Assembly: GCA_035560005.1 (NCBI GenBank)
Contig: DATMAN010000101.1
Coordinates: 101,818 to 165,817 of the forward strand
Direction of reading: 5' to 3'
DNA from: Burkholderiales bacterium
GTDB lineage: Bacteria; Pseudomonadota; Gammaproteobacteria; Burkholderiales; Eutrophovitaceae
DNA length: 64,000 nt
The position numbers and the translations under genes were made by a program. Positions 37,653-46,048 of this stretch are shown here, in pieces. Every line of letters starts with the position of its first letter. Within the stretch, counting starts at the first letter, position 1. A model generated the notes under the pieces. That model was given only the letters and a program-made list of their open reading frames with translations. It was not told the origin of the DNA and did no database searches.

Positions 37653-38118
37653 CGATGTCCTTCAGCAGCCGGGCCATCTCCACTGCGACTCGTGCGCAGT
37701 CGGCGCCCTTCTGCGACGCACGCACCGCAGCCTGCTCCTCGGTATCGCAGGTCAGAATGCCGTTGGCGATGGGAATGCCCGCGTCGAGCTGCACCGAGGC
37801 GATGCCGGCGGCCGACTCGTTGGCGACCACCTCGAAATGATACGTCTCGCCGCGGATGACCGCGCCCAGCGCGATCAGCGCGTCGAACTGTTCGGTGTTG
37901 GCAAGCTTCTGCAACGCCAGCGGCACTTCGAGAGCACCCGGAACCGTGGCGATCGTCACGTCGGCCGCACGCACTCCGAGCCTGTCCAGCTCGGCGAGGC
38001 AAGCCTGGAGCAGCGTCTCGCCCGGCTGCGCGTTGAAACGCGCCACCACGATGCCGATGCGCAACCCGCGGCCATCCCGGCTCGGCTCGAATCTGAAGCT
38101 CCCGTTACCGCCTGCCAT
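37639..38118 (-). CDS. ribH: 6,7-dimethyl-8-ribityllumazine synthase
   Basis: 159-aa enzyme of the penultimate riboflavin step, condensing the pyrimidine and 3,4-dihydroxybutanone phosphate. Motifs are [43 protein letters not shown] and PIANGILT, with the catalytic His of YHFE. The ATG at 38118 follows GGAG; a GTG lies immediately before it. The 3' end overlaps nusB by 14 bases. Confidence 0.96.
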   Translation of the reverse strand: MAGGNGSFRFEPSRDGRGLRIGIVVARFNAQPGETLLQACLAELDRLGVRAADVTIATVPGALEVPLALQKLANTEQFDALIALGAVIRGETYHFEVVANESAAGIASVQLDAGIPIANGILTCDTEEQAAVRASQKGADCARVAVEMARLLKDIDERR

Positions 38119-38133
38119 CACTGCTCCTCGCCG

Positions 38134-39243
38134 TCAAGGCTTTTCCCGCGGCTGGACGTAGCCGGTCACTTCGAGATCGAAGCCGGCCATGCTCGGCATC
38201 CGGCGCGGCGTGGCCAGCAGCTTCATGCGCTTGACCCCGAGATCGCGCAGAATCTGCGCGCCCACGCCGTAGGTCCTAAGGTCCACCGGAGGCGCCTGGT
38301 CGAAGTCCTCGCCGGTGGCGGCGAGCCGCTCGAGCAACTGCGCGCCGGTCTCGGTGCGATGCAGCAGCACGATCACGCCGGCGGGTGCGGCGGCGATGGC
38401 GCGCAGCGCGTCGTTCAGGTTCCAAGAATGCGCGGTGCTTTGTGCGTCGAGCAGATCGGCCACCGACAGCGGCTCGTGCACCCGCACCAGGACCTCCTCG
38501 TGCGCAGCCGGCGCTCCATGCACCAGCGCCAGGTGGGCATCATGCGCGATGACATCCCGGTAGGCGACCAGGGTGAACCGGCCGAAGACGGTCGTGATGT
38601 CACGCTGCGTCACCCGTTCGATCAGCGATTCGGTGCGACTGCGGTAATGGATGACGTCGGCGATGGTGCCGATCTTCAATCCGTGGCGGCGCGCGAACTC
38701 GACGAGGTCCGGCAGCCGCGCCATGGTCCCGTCGTCCTTCATGATCTCGCACAGTACCGCCGCGGGATACAGTCCCGCCAGGCGCGCCAGATCGCAGCAC
38801 GCCTCGGTATGACCGGCGCGCATCAGCACACCGCCTTCCTGCGCGATCAGCGGAAACACATGGCCCGGCTGAACGATATCCTCCGGCCGGGCGCCCGGGC
38901 TGGACGCCACCTTGATGGTGTGAGCGCGGTCCGCCGCCGAAATGCCCGTGGTCACGCCCTGCGCGGCCTCGATGGACACCGTGAAATTGGTGCCGTGCAC
39001 CGAGCGGTTGCGCGCGGTCATCGGCGAAAGGTTGAGGCGGCGCGCATGCTCCCCGGTGATGGGCATGCAGATCAGGCCGCGGCCGTGCTTGGCCATGAAG
39101 TTGATCTTCTCCGCCGTAGCGAACTGCGCCGCGAAGACCAGATCGCCTTCGTTCTCGCGGCTCTCGTCGTCGACCAAAATCACCATCCGGCCGGCGCGGA
39201 TCTCGTCGATGATTTCGGGAATGGAACTGATGGCGTCTTTCAC
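38134..39243 (-). CDS. ribBA: 3,4-dihydroxy-2-butanone 4-phosphate synthase with degenerate GTP cyclohydrolase II domain
   Basis: 369 aa. The N-terminal ~205 residues are a complete RibB (MVILVDDESRENEGDLVFAA, RPEDIVQPGHVFPL, GVLMRAGHTEACCDLAR), making dihydroxybutanone phosphate from ribulose 5-phosphate. The C-terminal ~160 residues are positioned like GTP cyclohydrolase II (RDITTVFGRFTLVAYRD, then DLRTYGVGAQILRDLGVKRM). They lack the zinc cysteines expected (CxGDxxxSxxCDC region) and the catalytic HRT/RVHSEC context is altered. So only RibB activity is likely and a separate RibA is needed. Start is GTG 39243, overlapping the ribE stop (GTGA). Confidence 0.93.
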   Translation of the reverse strand: MKDAISSIPEIIDEIRAGRMVILVDDESRENEGDLVFAAQFATAEKINFMAKHGRGLICMPITGEHARRLNLSPMTARNRSVHGTNFTVSIEAAQGVTTGISAADRAHTIKVASSPGARPEDIVQPGHVFPLIAQEGGVLMRAGHTEACCDLARLAGLYPAAVLCEIMKDDGTMARLPDLVEFARRHGLKIGTIADVIHYRSRTESLIERVTQRDITTVFGRFTLVAYRDVIAHDAHLALVHGAPAAHEEVLVRVHEPLSVADLLDAQSTAHSWNLNDALRAIAAAPAGVIVLLHRTETGAQLLERLAATGEDFDQAPPVDLRTYGVGAQILRDLGVKRMKLLATPRRMPSMAGFDLEVTGYVQPREKP

Positions 39244-39833
39244 GGCCGGTCGCTGGTCAGAAGCCGATCGACGTAGCGGGCGATCGGGTCGACTTCCAGA
39301 TTGACCCGGCTGCCCGGGGCAAGCTGCTTCAGGTTGGTCATTTCGAGCGTATGCGCAATGAGATTGACCGTGAAGACTTCGCGCGTGACGCGGTTGACCG
39401 TCAGGCTCACGCCGTTCATCGCGATCGATCCTTTCCCCGCAATGAAGCGTCCGAGCGCCGGCGGAAACCGCACGCTCACGCTCCGATTGGCCTCGCCGCC
39501 TTCGACATCGATCACCTCACCCACTGCATCGACATGCCCCGTGACGAGGTGGCCACCGAGCCGGTCCGAGAGTTTGAGCGCCTTTTCCAGATTGACCACC
39601 GCGCGCTCGCGGAACCCGGCGGTGACGCGCAGCGTCTCGGGCGAGACGTCGAAGCCAAGGGTTTTGCCCTCCAGCGCGGTCACGGTCAGGCACACGCCGT
39701 CCACGCATACGCTGTCCCCGATCGCGATATCGGACAAGTCCAGCGCGCCAACCTCCACCCGCAGAGCCGCTCCGGCGCTCGACATCCGCAGCCGGGCGAC
39801 CGTTCCAAGAGCCTGCACGATCCCGGTGAACAT
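39240..39833 (-). CDS. ribE: riboflavin synthase alpha chain
   Basis: 197-aa enzyme dismutating two lumazines to riboflavin. Two tandem lumazine-binding barrels are present: MFTGIVQALG with GDSVCVDGVCLTV, then LGGHLVTGHVDAVG with GSIAMNGVSLTVN. The N-terminal MFTG and GHVD are the usual active-site stretches. It is sandwiched between ribD (two-base gap) and ribBA (four-base overlap). Confidence 0.97.
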   Translation of the reverse strand: MFTGIVQALGTVARLRMSSAGAALRVEVGALDLSDIAIGDSVCVDGVCLTVTALEGKTLGFDVSPETLRVTAGFRERAVVNLEKALKLSDRLGGHLVTGHVDAVGEVIDVEGGEANRSVSVRFPPALGRFIAGKGSIAMNGVSLTVNRVTREVFTVNLIAHTLEMTNLKQLAPGSRVNLEVDPIARYVDRLLTSDRP

Positions 39834-39835
39834 CG

Positions 39836-40927
39836 CTATCGGCGAAAACGCGCGATCACCCTGAGGTCCGCACCCACGTGGCGCAGGTCACGTACCTCCA
39901 GCCTCGGCGCATCTTCCAGCCGGTGCACTTCTTCCAGATCCAGGATGCCGCGTCCCTGCGCGCCCAGGAGCATGGGCGCGTAGTAGATGACCAGCTCGTC
40001 GACCAGCCCGGCGCGGTGCAGCGCGCTGTTGAGGTTGACCCCGGCTTCCACCGTGACTTCGTTGATGCCGCGCCCGGCCAGCTCGGCGGCGAGCCGCTCC
40101 AGATCGACCTTTCCCTGGGCATTGGGCAGGATCACGATATCCGCGCCGCGCGCCCGGACCTCGCGGATGCGCTGCGCGTCCTGCGTCGCGGTCGCGACCA
40201 GCACCCCCCCATCTCCGAAAATCCTCGCTTCCGGGCGGATCCGCAGCCGGCTGTCGACCACGATGCGCAGCGGCTGGCGCGTGGTTTGCACCTCGCGCAC
40301 GTTGAGCCGCGGATCGTCGTCGCGCAGCGTGCCGATGCCAGTCATGACCGCGCAGGAGCGCGCCCGCCAGTGATGCGCGTCGCGCCGTGCGCCCGGTCCA
40401 GTGATCCATTGCGAGACTCCATTGTCCAGCGCGGTGCGGCCGTCCAGCGCGGCGGCGATCTTGAGCCGCAGCCAGGGGCGCCCGCGGTTCATGCGCGCGA
40501 CGAAGCCGATGTTGAGCTCGCGCGCCTGAGCCTCCATGACGCCGACCTCGACCTCGATCCCGGCCGCGCGCAACCGGTCGATGCCGCTGCCCGAAACCTG
40601 CGGGTTGGGATCCTGCATCGCCGCAACTACCCGTTTGACCTGCGCCGCGATCAGCGCATCGACGCACGGCGGCGTGCGTCCATGATGGGTGCACGGCTCC
40701 AGCGTTACATACACCGTGGCGTCGCGCGCGCGGGAACCCGCGGCGGCCAGTGCGTGCACCTCGGCGTGCGGCTCGCCCGCGCGACGGTGCCATCCTTCGC
40801 CCACGACCTCGCCGTCGCGCGCAATGAGGCAGCCCACCCGGGGATTCGGCGTAGCCGTGTACAGCCCCTGCTCCGCCAGACGCAGCGCGCGTGCCATGAA
40901 GGCAAAATCGTCCGCCGTCACGCCCAT
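39836..40927 (-). CDS. ribD: bifunctional riboflavin deaminase/reductase
   Basis: 363 aa. The N-terminal deaminase carries zinc ligands in HAEVHAL and PCTHHGRTPPC. The C-terminal reductase has LRLKIAAALDGRTAL, ITGPGARRDAHHWRA, GTLRDDDPRLNVR and EAGVNLNSALHRAGLVDEL. Together they carry out two successive steps on the pyrimidine intermediate. The ATG at 40927 overlaps the nrdR stop by one base (TGATG); the open frame further upstream is inside nrdR and is discounted. Confidence 0.96.
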   Translation of the reverse strand: MGVTADDFAFMARALRLAEQGLYTATPNPRVGCLIARDGEVVGEGWHRRAGEPHAEVHALAAAGSRARDATVYVTLEPCTHHGRTPPCVDALIAAQVKRVVAAMQDPNPQVSGSGIDRLRAAGIEVEVGVMEAQARELNIGFVARMNRGRPWLRLKIAAALDGRTALDNGVSQWITGPGARRDAHHWRARSCAVMTGIGTLRDDDPRLNVREVQTTRQPLRIVVDSRLRIRPEARIFGDGGVLVATATQDAQRIREVRARGADIVILPNAQGKVDLERLAAELAGRGINEVTVEAGVNLNSALHRAGLVDELVIYYAPMLLGAQGRGILDLEEVHRLEDAPRLEVRDLRHVGADLRVIARFRR

Positions 40928-41400
40928 CAGCGGCCCTTGCGGCGCGCGGCCGGCCTTTGTACTTCCCTGATCGCGTCGCGAAAGTCGTCGACGTCCTGGA
41001 AGCTGCGGTAGACCGAAGCGAAACGGATGTACGCCACCTTGTCCAGCTTGTACAGCTCCTTCATGACCATCTCGCCGACCCTGCGCGACTCCACTTCGCG
41101 TTCGCCGAGCGAGAGCAGGCGCTGCTTGATGCGCTCGACCGCCTCTTCCACCAGCTCGGCCGATACCGGCCGTTTGTGCACGGCACGCTGGAAACCGGTG
41201 CGCAGCTTCTCCTCGCTGAACTCCTCGCGCATGCCGTTCGATTTCACGATCTGAGGCATGCGCAGCTCCACCGTCTCGTAGGTCGTGAAGCGCTTGTCGC
41301 AAGCCGGGCAGCGACGGCGCCGGCGCACGCTGTCGCCGACCTCGGACACGCGCGAGTCCACCACCTGGGTATCTTCGTGTTTACAGAAGGGGCAGCGCAT
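40927..41400 (-). CDS. nrdR: transcriptional repressor NrdR
   Basis: 157-aa nucleotide-sensing repressor of ribonucleotide reductase genes. The N-terminal zinc ribbon is MRCPFC with [14 protein letters not shown]; an ATP-cone domain follows ([19 protein letters not shown], then [18 protein letters not shown]). The ATG at 41400 starts the zinc ribbon exactly. It lies between glyA and ribD on the same strand, a conserved linkage. No nrd gene is in this window, so its targets are elsewhere. Confidence 0.97.
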   Translation of the reverse strand: MRCPFCKHEDTQVVDSRVSEVGDSVRRRRRCPACDKRFTTYETVELRMPQIVKSNGMREEFSEEKLRTGFQRAVHKRPVSAELVEEAVERIKQRLLSLGEREVESRRVGEMVMKELYKLDKVAYIRFASVYRSFQDVDDFRDAIREVQRPAARRKGR

Positions 41401-41410
41401 GGGCGCACAG

Positions 41411-41575
41411 GATGAAGGATGAAGAGTGAAGGATGAACGCAGCTTCACGGCCGCGGCGCGCGCTGGACGCACCAGAACAAAGGCCGATAGACGGCGTGCG
41501 GCCCGGGCTGTCCGCGCCACATGAGCTGCGCCGTACCGCGAGCCTCAGTTCATCCCCCATCCTTCCGCCTTCATC
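41411..41575. repeat. inverted pair of GATGAAGG/GGATGAAC repeats between nrdR and glyA
   Basis: The forward copy at 41411-41440 consists of GATGAAGGATGAAGAGTG then AAGGATGAACGC. The reverse copy at 41548-41575, read on the minus strand, has GATGAAGGCGGAAGGATGGG and then GGATGAAC. They flank 107 bases of GC-rich sequence in the leader of nrdR, and the reverse copy runs five bases into the glyA stop. Such GATGAAGG strings are common dispersed intergenic repeats; function is unknown. Confidence 0.45.
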
Positions 41576-42824
41576 GCGGGTTTGCGTACACCGGAAACTT
41601 GCGGCACAGCGCGATCACCTCCTCCCTGACCCGCGCGATGACCTTCTCGTCGTGCGGGGCATCGAGCACGTCCGCGATCAGATGTCCGAGCCGCTCCGCC
41701 TCCAGCTCGGTGAAGCCGCGCGTGGTCATGGCCGGAGAGCCGAGCCGGATGCCGCTGGTGACGAAAGGCTTCTCGGGATCGTTCGGGATCGCGTTCTTGT
41801 TCACGGTGATGTGCGCCTGGCCCAGCACGCGCTCGGCGTCCTTGCCCGTGATCTGCTTGGCGCGAAGATCGACCAGGAACAGATGGCAGTCGGTGCGGCC
41901 CGAAACGATCCGCAGGCCCCGCTTGTCCAGCACCTTGGCCATGACGCGGGCGTTCGCGATGACCTGCTCCTGGTAGCGCCTGAACTCGGGGCTTTGCGCC
42001 TCCTTGAAGGCGACCGCCTTCGCGGCGATCACATGCATCAGCGGACCGCCCTGGGTACCCGGAAAGATCGTGGAGTTGATCTGCTTCTCGTAGTCGGCCT
42101 TGCCGAGGATGAGGCCGCCGCGCGGCCCGCGCAGCGTCTTGTGCGTGGTGCTGGTGACGAAGTCCGCGTGTGCCACCGGGCTGGGATACAGACCGGCGGC
42201 CACCAGCCCCGCGTAGTGCGCCATATCCGCCATCAGATAGGCGCCCACCGCCTCCGAGATTTCCGCGAAGCGCTTCCAGTCGATCACCAGCGAGTAGGCC
42301 GAGGCGCCGGCCACGATCATCTTGGGCCGGTGCTCGCGCGCCAGCTTCTCGACCTGGTCGTAGTCGATTTCCTCCTTCTCGTTCAGCCCGTAGCTCACGA
42401 CGTGGAACAACCGGCCGCTGAAGTTGACCGGGGAGCCGTGCGTGAGATGTCCGCCGTGGGCCAGCGACATGCCCAGGATGGTGTCGCCCGGCTCCAGGAC
42501 GCAGAGGTAGACCGCCGCGTTGGCCTGGCTGCCGGAATGCGGCTGCACGTTGACGACCTCGGCCTTGAAGAGTGCTTTGGCGCGTTCGATGGCGAGCTTT
42601 TCCGCAACGTCCACGAACTCGCACCCGCCGTAGTAGCGCTTGCCCGGATAACCTTCCGCGTACTTGTTGGTCAGCACCGAACCCTGCGCTTGCAGCACCC
42701 GCGGGCTGGCGTAGTTTTCGGAGGCGATCAGCTCGATGTGATCCTCCTGTCGCCTGCGCTCCGACTCGAGCGCGAACCACAGTTCCGGGTCGAAGTCCTC
42801 GATGTTTTCCTTGGCGGTGAACAT
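41571..42824 (-). CDS. glyA: serine hydroxymethyltransferase
   Basis: 417-aa PLP enzyme interconverting serine and glycine with tetrahydrofolate. Motifs are [56 protein letters not shown], the PLP lysine segment [26 protein letters not shown] and [14 protein letters not shown]. Length equals E. coli GlyA (417). It is the first gene of the block running into nrdR and the rib genes, and divergent from cstA. Confidence 0.98.
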   Translation of the reverse strand: MFTAKENIEDFDPELWFALESERRRQEDHIELIASENYASPRVLQAQGSVLTNKYAEGYPGKRYYGGCEFVDVAEKLAIERAKALFKAEVVNVQPHSGSQANAAVYLCVLEPGDTILGMSLAHGGHLTHGSPVNFSGRLFHVVSYGLNEKEEIDYDQVEKLAREHRPKMIVAGASAYSLVIDWKRFAEISEAVGAYLMADMAHYAGLVAAGLYPSPVAHADFVTSTTHKTLRGPRGGLILGKADYEKQINSTIFPGTQGGPLMHVIAAKAVAFKEAQSPEFRRYQEQVIANARVMAKVLDKRGLRIVSGRTDCHLFLVDLRAKQITGKDAERVLGQAHITVNKNAIPNDPEKPFVTSGIRLGSPAMTTRGFTELEAERLGHLIADVLDAPHDEKVIARVREEVIALCRKFPVYANPR

Positions 42825-42851
42825 GGCAGCGGTCGACTGAAAAACCGGCGA

Positions 42852-42860
42852 AGTTTAGCA
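42852..42860 (-). promoter_or_regulatory. extended -10 of glyA
   Basis: The minus strand reads TGCTAAACT (TG, one base, TAAACT), about 28 bases upstream of the glyA ATG at 42824. It lies in the left arm of the inverted repeat. No strong -35. Confidence 0.45.
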
Positions 42861-42902
42861 CCTTGCAGCGCAACAGCCGCGCTTCCCGGCAAAGGCTTGG
42901 GT

Positions 42903-42908
42903 TAAACT
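42903..42908 (+). promoter_or_regulatory. -10 of cstA
   Basis: TAAACT in GGGTTAAACTTCGCCG lies in the right arm of the inverted repeat, 64 bases upstream of the cstA ATG. No strong -35. Confidence 0.4.
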
Positions 42909-42971
42909 TCGCCGCACCAAGGATCCATAACAACGCCCGGCGCGGTCCGGGCATCCTCCTGGGGAGACGTC

Positions 42972-45059
42972 ATGCCGAAAACCATTCTGAGCAAGTTGGT
43001 CTGGGCGGGTATTGCCGTTCTCGGCGCCTCGGCCATCGGCGGCATCGCGATCCATCGCGGCGAGTCGATCAACGCCATTTGGTTCATCGTCGCCGCGATC
43101 TGCACTTACCTGGTCGCGTTCCGTTTTTACAGCGCCTGGATCTGCGCCAAGGTGCTGGTGCTCGACAGCACGCGCGCCACACCGGCCGAGCGCTTCAACA
43201 ACGGCCGCGATTTCGTCCCAACCAACAAATGGGTGGTCTTCGGGCATCACTTCGCCGCGATCGCCGGCCCGGGCCCCTTGATCGGGCCGACGCTGGCCAT
43301 GCAGTTCGGCTATCTGCCCGGCACGCTGTGGATTCTGGTGGGCGCCGTCCTGGGCGGCTGCGTCCAGGACATGGTCATCATGTTCTGCTCCACGCGCCGC
43401 GACGGCCGCTCGCTCGGCCAGATGGCGCGCGACGAACTCGGCCCGATCGGGGGCTGGGCGGCGCTGATCGGCACCATGATGATCATGATCATCCTGATCG
43501 CCGTGCTCGGGCTGGTGATCGTCAACGCGATGTACAAGAGCCCGTGGGCCACCGCCACCGTGCTGGGCACCATTCCGGTCGCGATGCTGATCGGCATCTA
43601 CATGCGCGGCATCCGTCCCGGGCGGGTGCTGGAGGGCACGTTGATCGGCATCGTGCTGCTGGTGGTGTGCGTGCTGGGCGGAGGCTGGGTGGACCACAAC
43701 GAGGCACTGCGCGGCTATTTCGACTGGTCGAAGATGGGCTGCGCCTGGTTCGTGATGGTCTACGGCTTCGCCGCAGCGGTGCTGCCGGTCTGGCTGTTGC
43801 TCGCTCCACGCGACTATCTGTCCACGTTCCTCAAGCTCGGCGTGGTGTTCATGCTGGCGATCTCCATCATGATCATCGCCCCCGAGGTGAAGATGCCCTA
43901 TCTCACCGAGTTCGCCCGAACCGGCATGGGGCCGATCTTCAAGGGCGACCTGTTCCCGTTCGTGTTCATCACCATCGCCTGCGGCGCCATCTCCGGTTTC
44001 CACTCGCTGGTGTCCTCCGGCACCACGCCGAAGCTGCTCGCCAACGAAAAGGAAATCCGCATGATCGGCTACGGTTCGATGGCGCTGGAGTCCTTCGTGG
44101 CCATCATGGCGGTGATCGCCGCCACCGTGCTCGATCCGGGCGTGTACTTTGCGATCAACAGCCCGGCGGGGGTGGTCGGCAAGGAAGCCGCGGCGGCCGT
44201 GGCCACGATCTCGTCCTGGGGCTTCCCCGTCACCGTCGAGCAGATGGCGGCGCTCGCCAAAGAGATGGGCGAAGCCACGCTCTTCGCCCGCACCGGCGGC
44301 GCGCCTTCGCTCGCGGTGGGCATGGCGACCATCTTCTCGACCACCTTCGGCGGAACCATGCTCGCGGTCTGGTACCACTTCGCGATCATGTTCGAGGTGC
44401 TGTTCATCCTCACCACGCTGGACGCCGGCACGCGCGTGGGCCGCTTCATGCTGCAGGATCTGGGCAAGCACTTCTGGAAGCGCTTCGGCAACGTGTCCTC
44501 CTATCCGATGACCGTGCTGTCGAGCCTGATCTTCGTCTCGGCGTGGGGTTATTTCCTCGTGCAGGGCGTGCGCGACCCGCTGGGTGGCGTGAACATCCTG
44601 TGGCCGCTGTTCGGGATCTCCAACCAACTGCTCGCCGGCATCGCGCTGACGGTCGCCACCGGCATCATCATCAAGATGGGCCGCGCCAAGTACGCCTGGG
44701 TCACCGGGCTGCCGCTCACCTGGCTCGCGATCGTGTGCACCTGGGCGGCGTGGGAAAAGGTCTTCAGCCCGAACCCGGCGGTGGGCTTCCTGGCCGGCGC
44801 GGCCGACATGGCGGCCAAGCTGGCCGCCGGCACGCTCACGCCCGAGCAGGCGGCGGTGGCGCCGCAACTCATCATCGGGCAGCGCATCGACGCCGCGCTC
44901 GCGCTGCTGTTCGCGATCATTCTCTGGGTGGTGATCATCGACATGCTGCGCATGTCGCTGCGCATCCGCGCCGGCAGGCCGGTGCTGCCGCTGTCCGAGT
45001 CCCAATACATCAGGACTCAGCTCGACGCCAGCATGGTGACCAGCTCGCTGCACGCGTGA
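42972..45059 (+). CDS. cstA: CstA family carbon-starvation/pyruvate-type transporter
   Basis: 695-aa inner-membrane protein with about 16-18 predicted helices. CstA family signatures are FVPTNKWVVFGHHFAAIAGPGPLIGP near residue 75 (quoted in part: NKWVVFGHHFAAIAGPGPL), GGCVQDMVIMFCSTRRDGRS, FHSLVSSGTTPKLLANE and TTFGGTMLAVWYHFAIMFE. Relatives in E. coli take up peptides or pyruvate; the substrate cannot be assigned here. GGGGAG stands seven bases before the ATG. The stop overlaps the start of the YjiX-like gene (TGATG), the usual transporter-partner pair. Confidence 0.94.
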   Translation: MPKTILSKLVWAGIAVLGASAIGGIAIHRGESINAIWFIVAAICTYLVAFRFYSAWICAKVLVLDSTRATPAERFNNGRDFVPTNKWVVFGHHFAAIAGPGPLIGPTLAMQFGYLPGTLWILVGAVLGGCVQDMVIMFCSTRRDGRSLGQMARDELGPIGGWAALIGTMMIMIILIAVLGLVIVNAMYKSPWATATVLGTIPVAMLIGIYMRGIRPGRVLEGTLIGIVLLVVCVLGGGWVDHNEALRGYFDWSKMGCAWFVMVYGFAAAVLPVWLLLAPRDYLSTFLKLGVVFMLAISIMIIAPEVKMPYLTEFARTGMGPIFKGDLFPFVFITIACGAISGFHSLVSSGTTPKLLANEKEIRMIGYGSMALESFVAIMAVIAATVLDPGVYFAINSPAGVVGKEAAAAVATISSWGFPVTVEQMAALAKEMGEATLFARTGGAPSLAVGMATIFSTTFGGTMLAVWYHFAIMFEVLFILTTLDAGTRVGRFMLQDLGKHFWKRFGNVSSYPMTVLSSLIFVSAWGYFLVQGVRDPLGGVNILWPLFGISNQLLAGIALTVATGIIIKMGRAKYAWVTGLPLTWLAIVCTWAAWEKVFSPNPAVGFLAGAADMAAKLAAGTLTPEQAAVAPQLIIGQRIDAALALLFAIILWVVIIDMLRMSLRIRAGRPVLPLSESQYIRTQLDASMVTSSLHA

Positions 45060-45250
45060 TGGAGGCGATCGTGACCGGACCGTTGCGTTCCTTCTGGCGG
45101 TTTCTGCGCCAGGCCAGCGGCGACGACGCTTACGAGCGCTACCTCGCCCATCATCGCGCGCACCATCCCGGGCAGCCACCGCTGACCCGTGCAGACTATT
45201 TCAGGTTCTGCCAGGAGCAGAAGTGGAGCAAGCTCTCGCGATGCTGCTAG
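45059..45250 (+). CDS. YbdD/YjiX family small protein
   Basis: 63-aa protein with the family pattern FWRFLRQASGDDAYERYLAHH and a C-terminal FCQEQKWSKLSRCC. It is always found next to CstA-type transporters and has no known biochemical role. The ATG overlaps the cstA stop (TGATG), so it is translationally coupled. The twin C-terminal cysteines are notable. Confidence 0.9.
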   Translation: MEAIVTGPLRSFWRFLRQASGDDAYERYLAHHRAHHPGQPPLTRADYFRFCQEQKWSKLSRCC

Positions 45251-45348
45251 CGCAGCATCGGGTGGGAGGCTTGAGCAGTCACGTCGCCACGCGAGACGAA
45301 GGGCAGCGGCCGCCGCATGCCTCATGCCTCGGCGCGCTTTCGGGCGCT

Positions 45349-45960
45349 TTAGCGGAACCAGACGACGATGCCGACGGAGAACAGGTGGATGTCTTCCTCT
45401 CCGGTGTCGTCGTCTCCGAAGTCCGGGAAGAAGTCCCATTCGGCGCGGATGCCCAGGTTGCCGCCGATCGCGAACTGGGCACCCAGACCGATGGTGACGT
45501 CCACGCCGTCATCGCTTGCCGAGCCTGGAGCGCCGGCCACGATTCCGCGGGTGTCGAGATTCCAGAAGGACAACCCCGCCTTGCCGAACAGCGCCCCTTC
45601 GCGAAACGGCAGGATTCCGACCCCTTGAACCGTCATCGCGCTGGCTTGGAACTTCAGGTCGAAGGGGGTGCCGAGGAAGCTGCCCCTGCCCGAGATCTCG
45701 CCCAGATTTACGTACGCCGCCTCGGCCGCGAAGTTGGCGTTGAACTGGTACCCGGCGAAGAGCTTGAACCCCGCGTCCTGGTCCTCGCAGTCGATGAGGG
45801 TCACCCCGGGCTCGTCGTCGCAGAAATCCGATGCCATCGACGCTCCGACGCTGGCCCCGATGTAGCCGCTGCCGGCGCTTTGCGCGCCGGCCCATTGAGG
45901 AAAGGCCAAGCCGGTCGCGACCAGCAGCGGCAACGCGCGGCGTATCACACTGTTGAGCAT
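45349..45960 (-). CDS. outer-membrane beta-barrel protein
   Basis: 203-aa exported protein with a signal peptide (about residues 1-26, cleavage near AGA-QS). Alternating hydrophobic/polar strands begin with SGYIGASVGAS and continue with AGFKLFAGYQFNANFAAEAA and VDVTIGLGAQFAIGGNLGIR. It ends VGIVVWFR, giving about eight strands, as in OmpA/OmpX-like barrels. Two cysteines (FCDD, IDCED) in the first loop may form a disulfide. GGAGG six bases before the ATG supports the start. It is convergent with the YjiX-like gene. No ligand can be inferred. Confidence 0.82.
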   Translation of the reverse strand: MLNSVIRRALPLLVATGLAFPQWAGAQSAGSGYIGASVGASMASDFCDDEPGVTLIDCEDQDAGFKLFAGYQFNANFAAEAAYVNLGEISGRGSFLGTPFDLKFQASAMTVQGVGILPFREGALFGKAGLSFWNLDTRGIVAGAPGSASDDGVDVTIGLGAQFAIGGNLGIRAEWDFFPDFGDDDTGEEDIHLFSVGIVVWFR

Positions 45961-46048
45961 AGTGGCCTCCGTTCTGGTGAGCGTGGGCGCGCATCGGGCA
46001 TGACATGACCGCGCGCCGTCCGCCGTCGCTATCTTGCGTCCGAACATC

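Larger units (their letters stand above)
42846..42914. repeat. 12-bp perfect inverted repeat between divergent glyA and cstA
   Basis: CGGCGAAGTTTA at 42846-42857 and its exact complement TAAACTTCGCCG at 42903-42914 are separated by 45 bases. Each arm contains the probable -10 (TAAACT) of one divergent gene together with the first transcribed bases, so both genes start from the same sequence TAAACTTCGCCG. It could be an operator recognised at both promoters or simply a shared core promoter. Confidence 0.6.

Noticed and set aside
42825-42971. FMN riboswitch ahead of the riboflavin block
   Set aside because: The block begins at glyA and neither the glyA leader nor the gaps before ribD, ribE, ribBA or ribH (all 0-15 bases or overlapping) contain the conserved FMN aptamer sequences.
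42855-45179. 774-codon frame antisense to cstA
   Set aside because: His/Asp/Gln/Arg-rich shadow of a membrane-protein gene; no signal, domain or start context.
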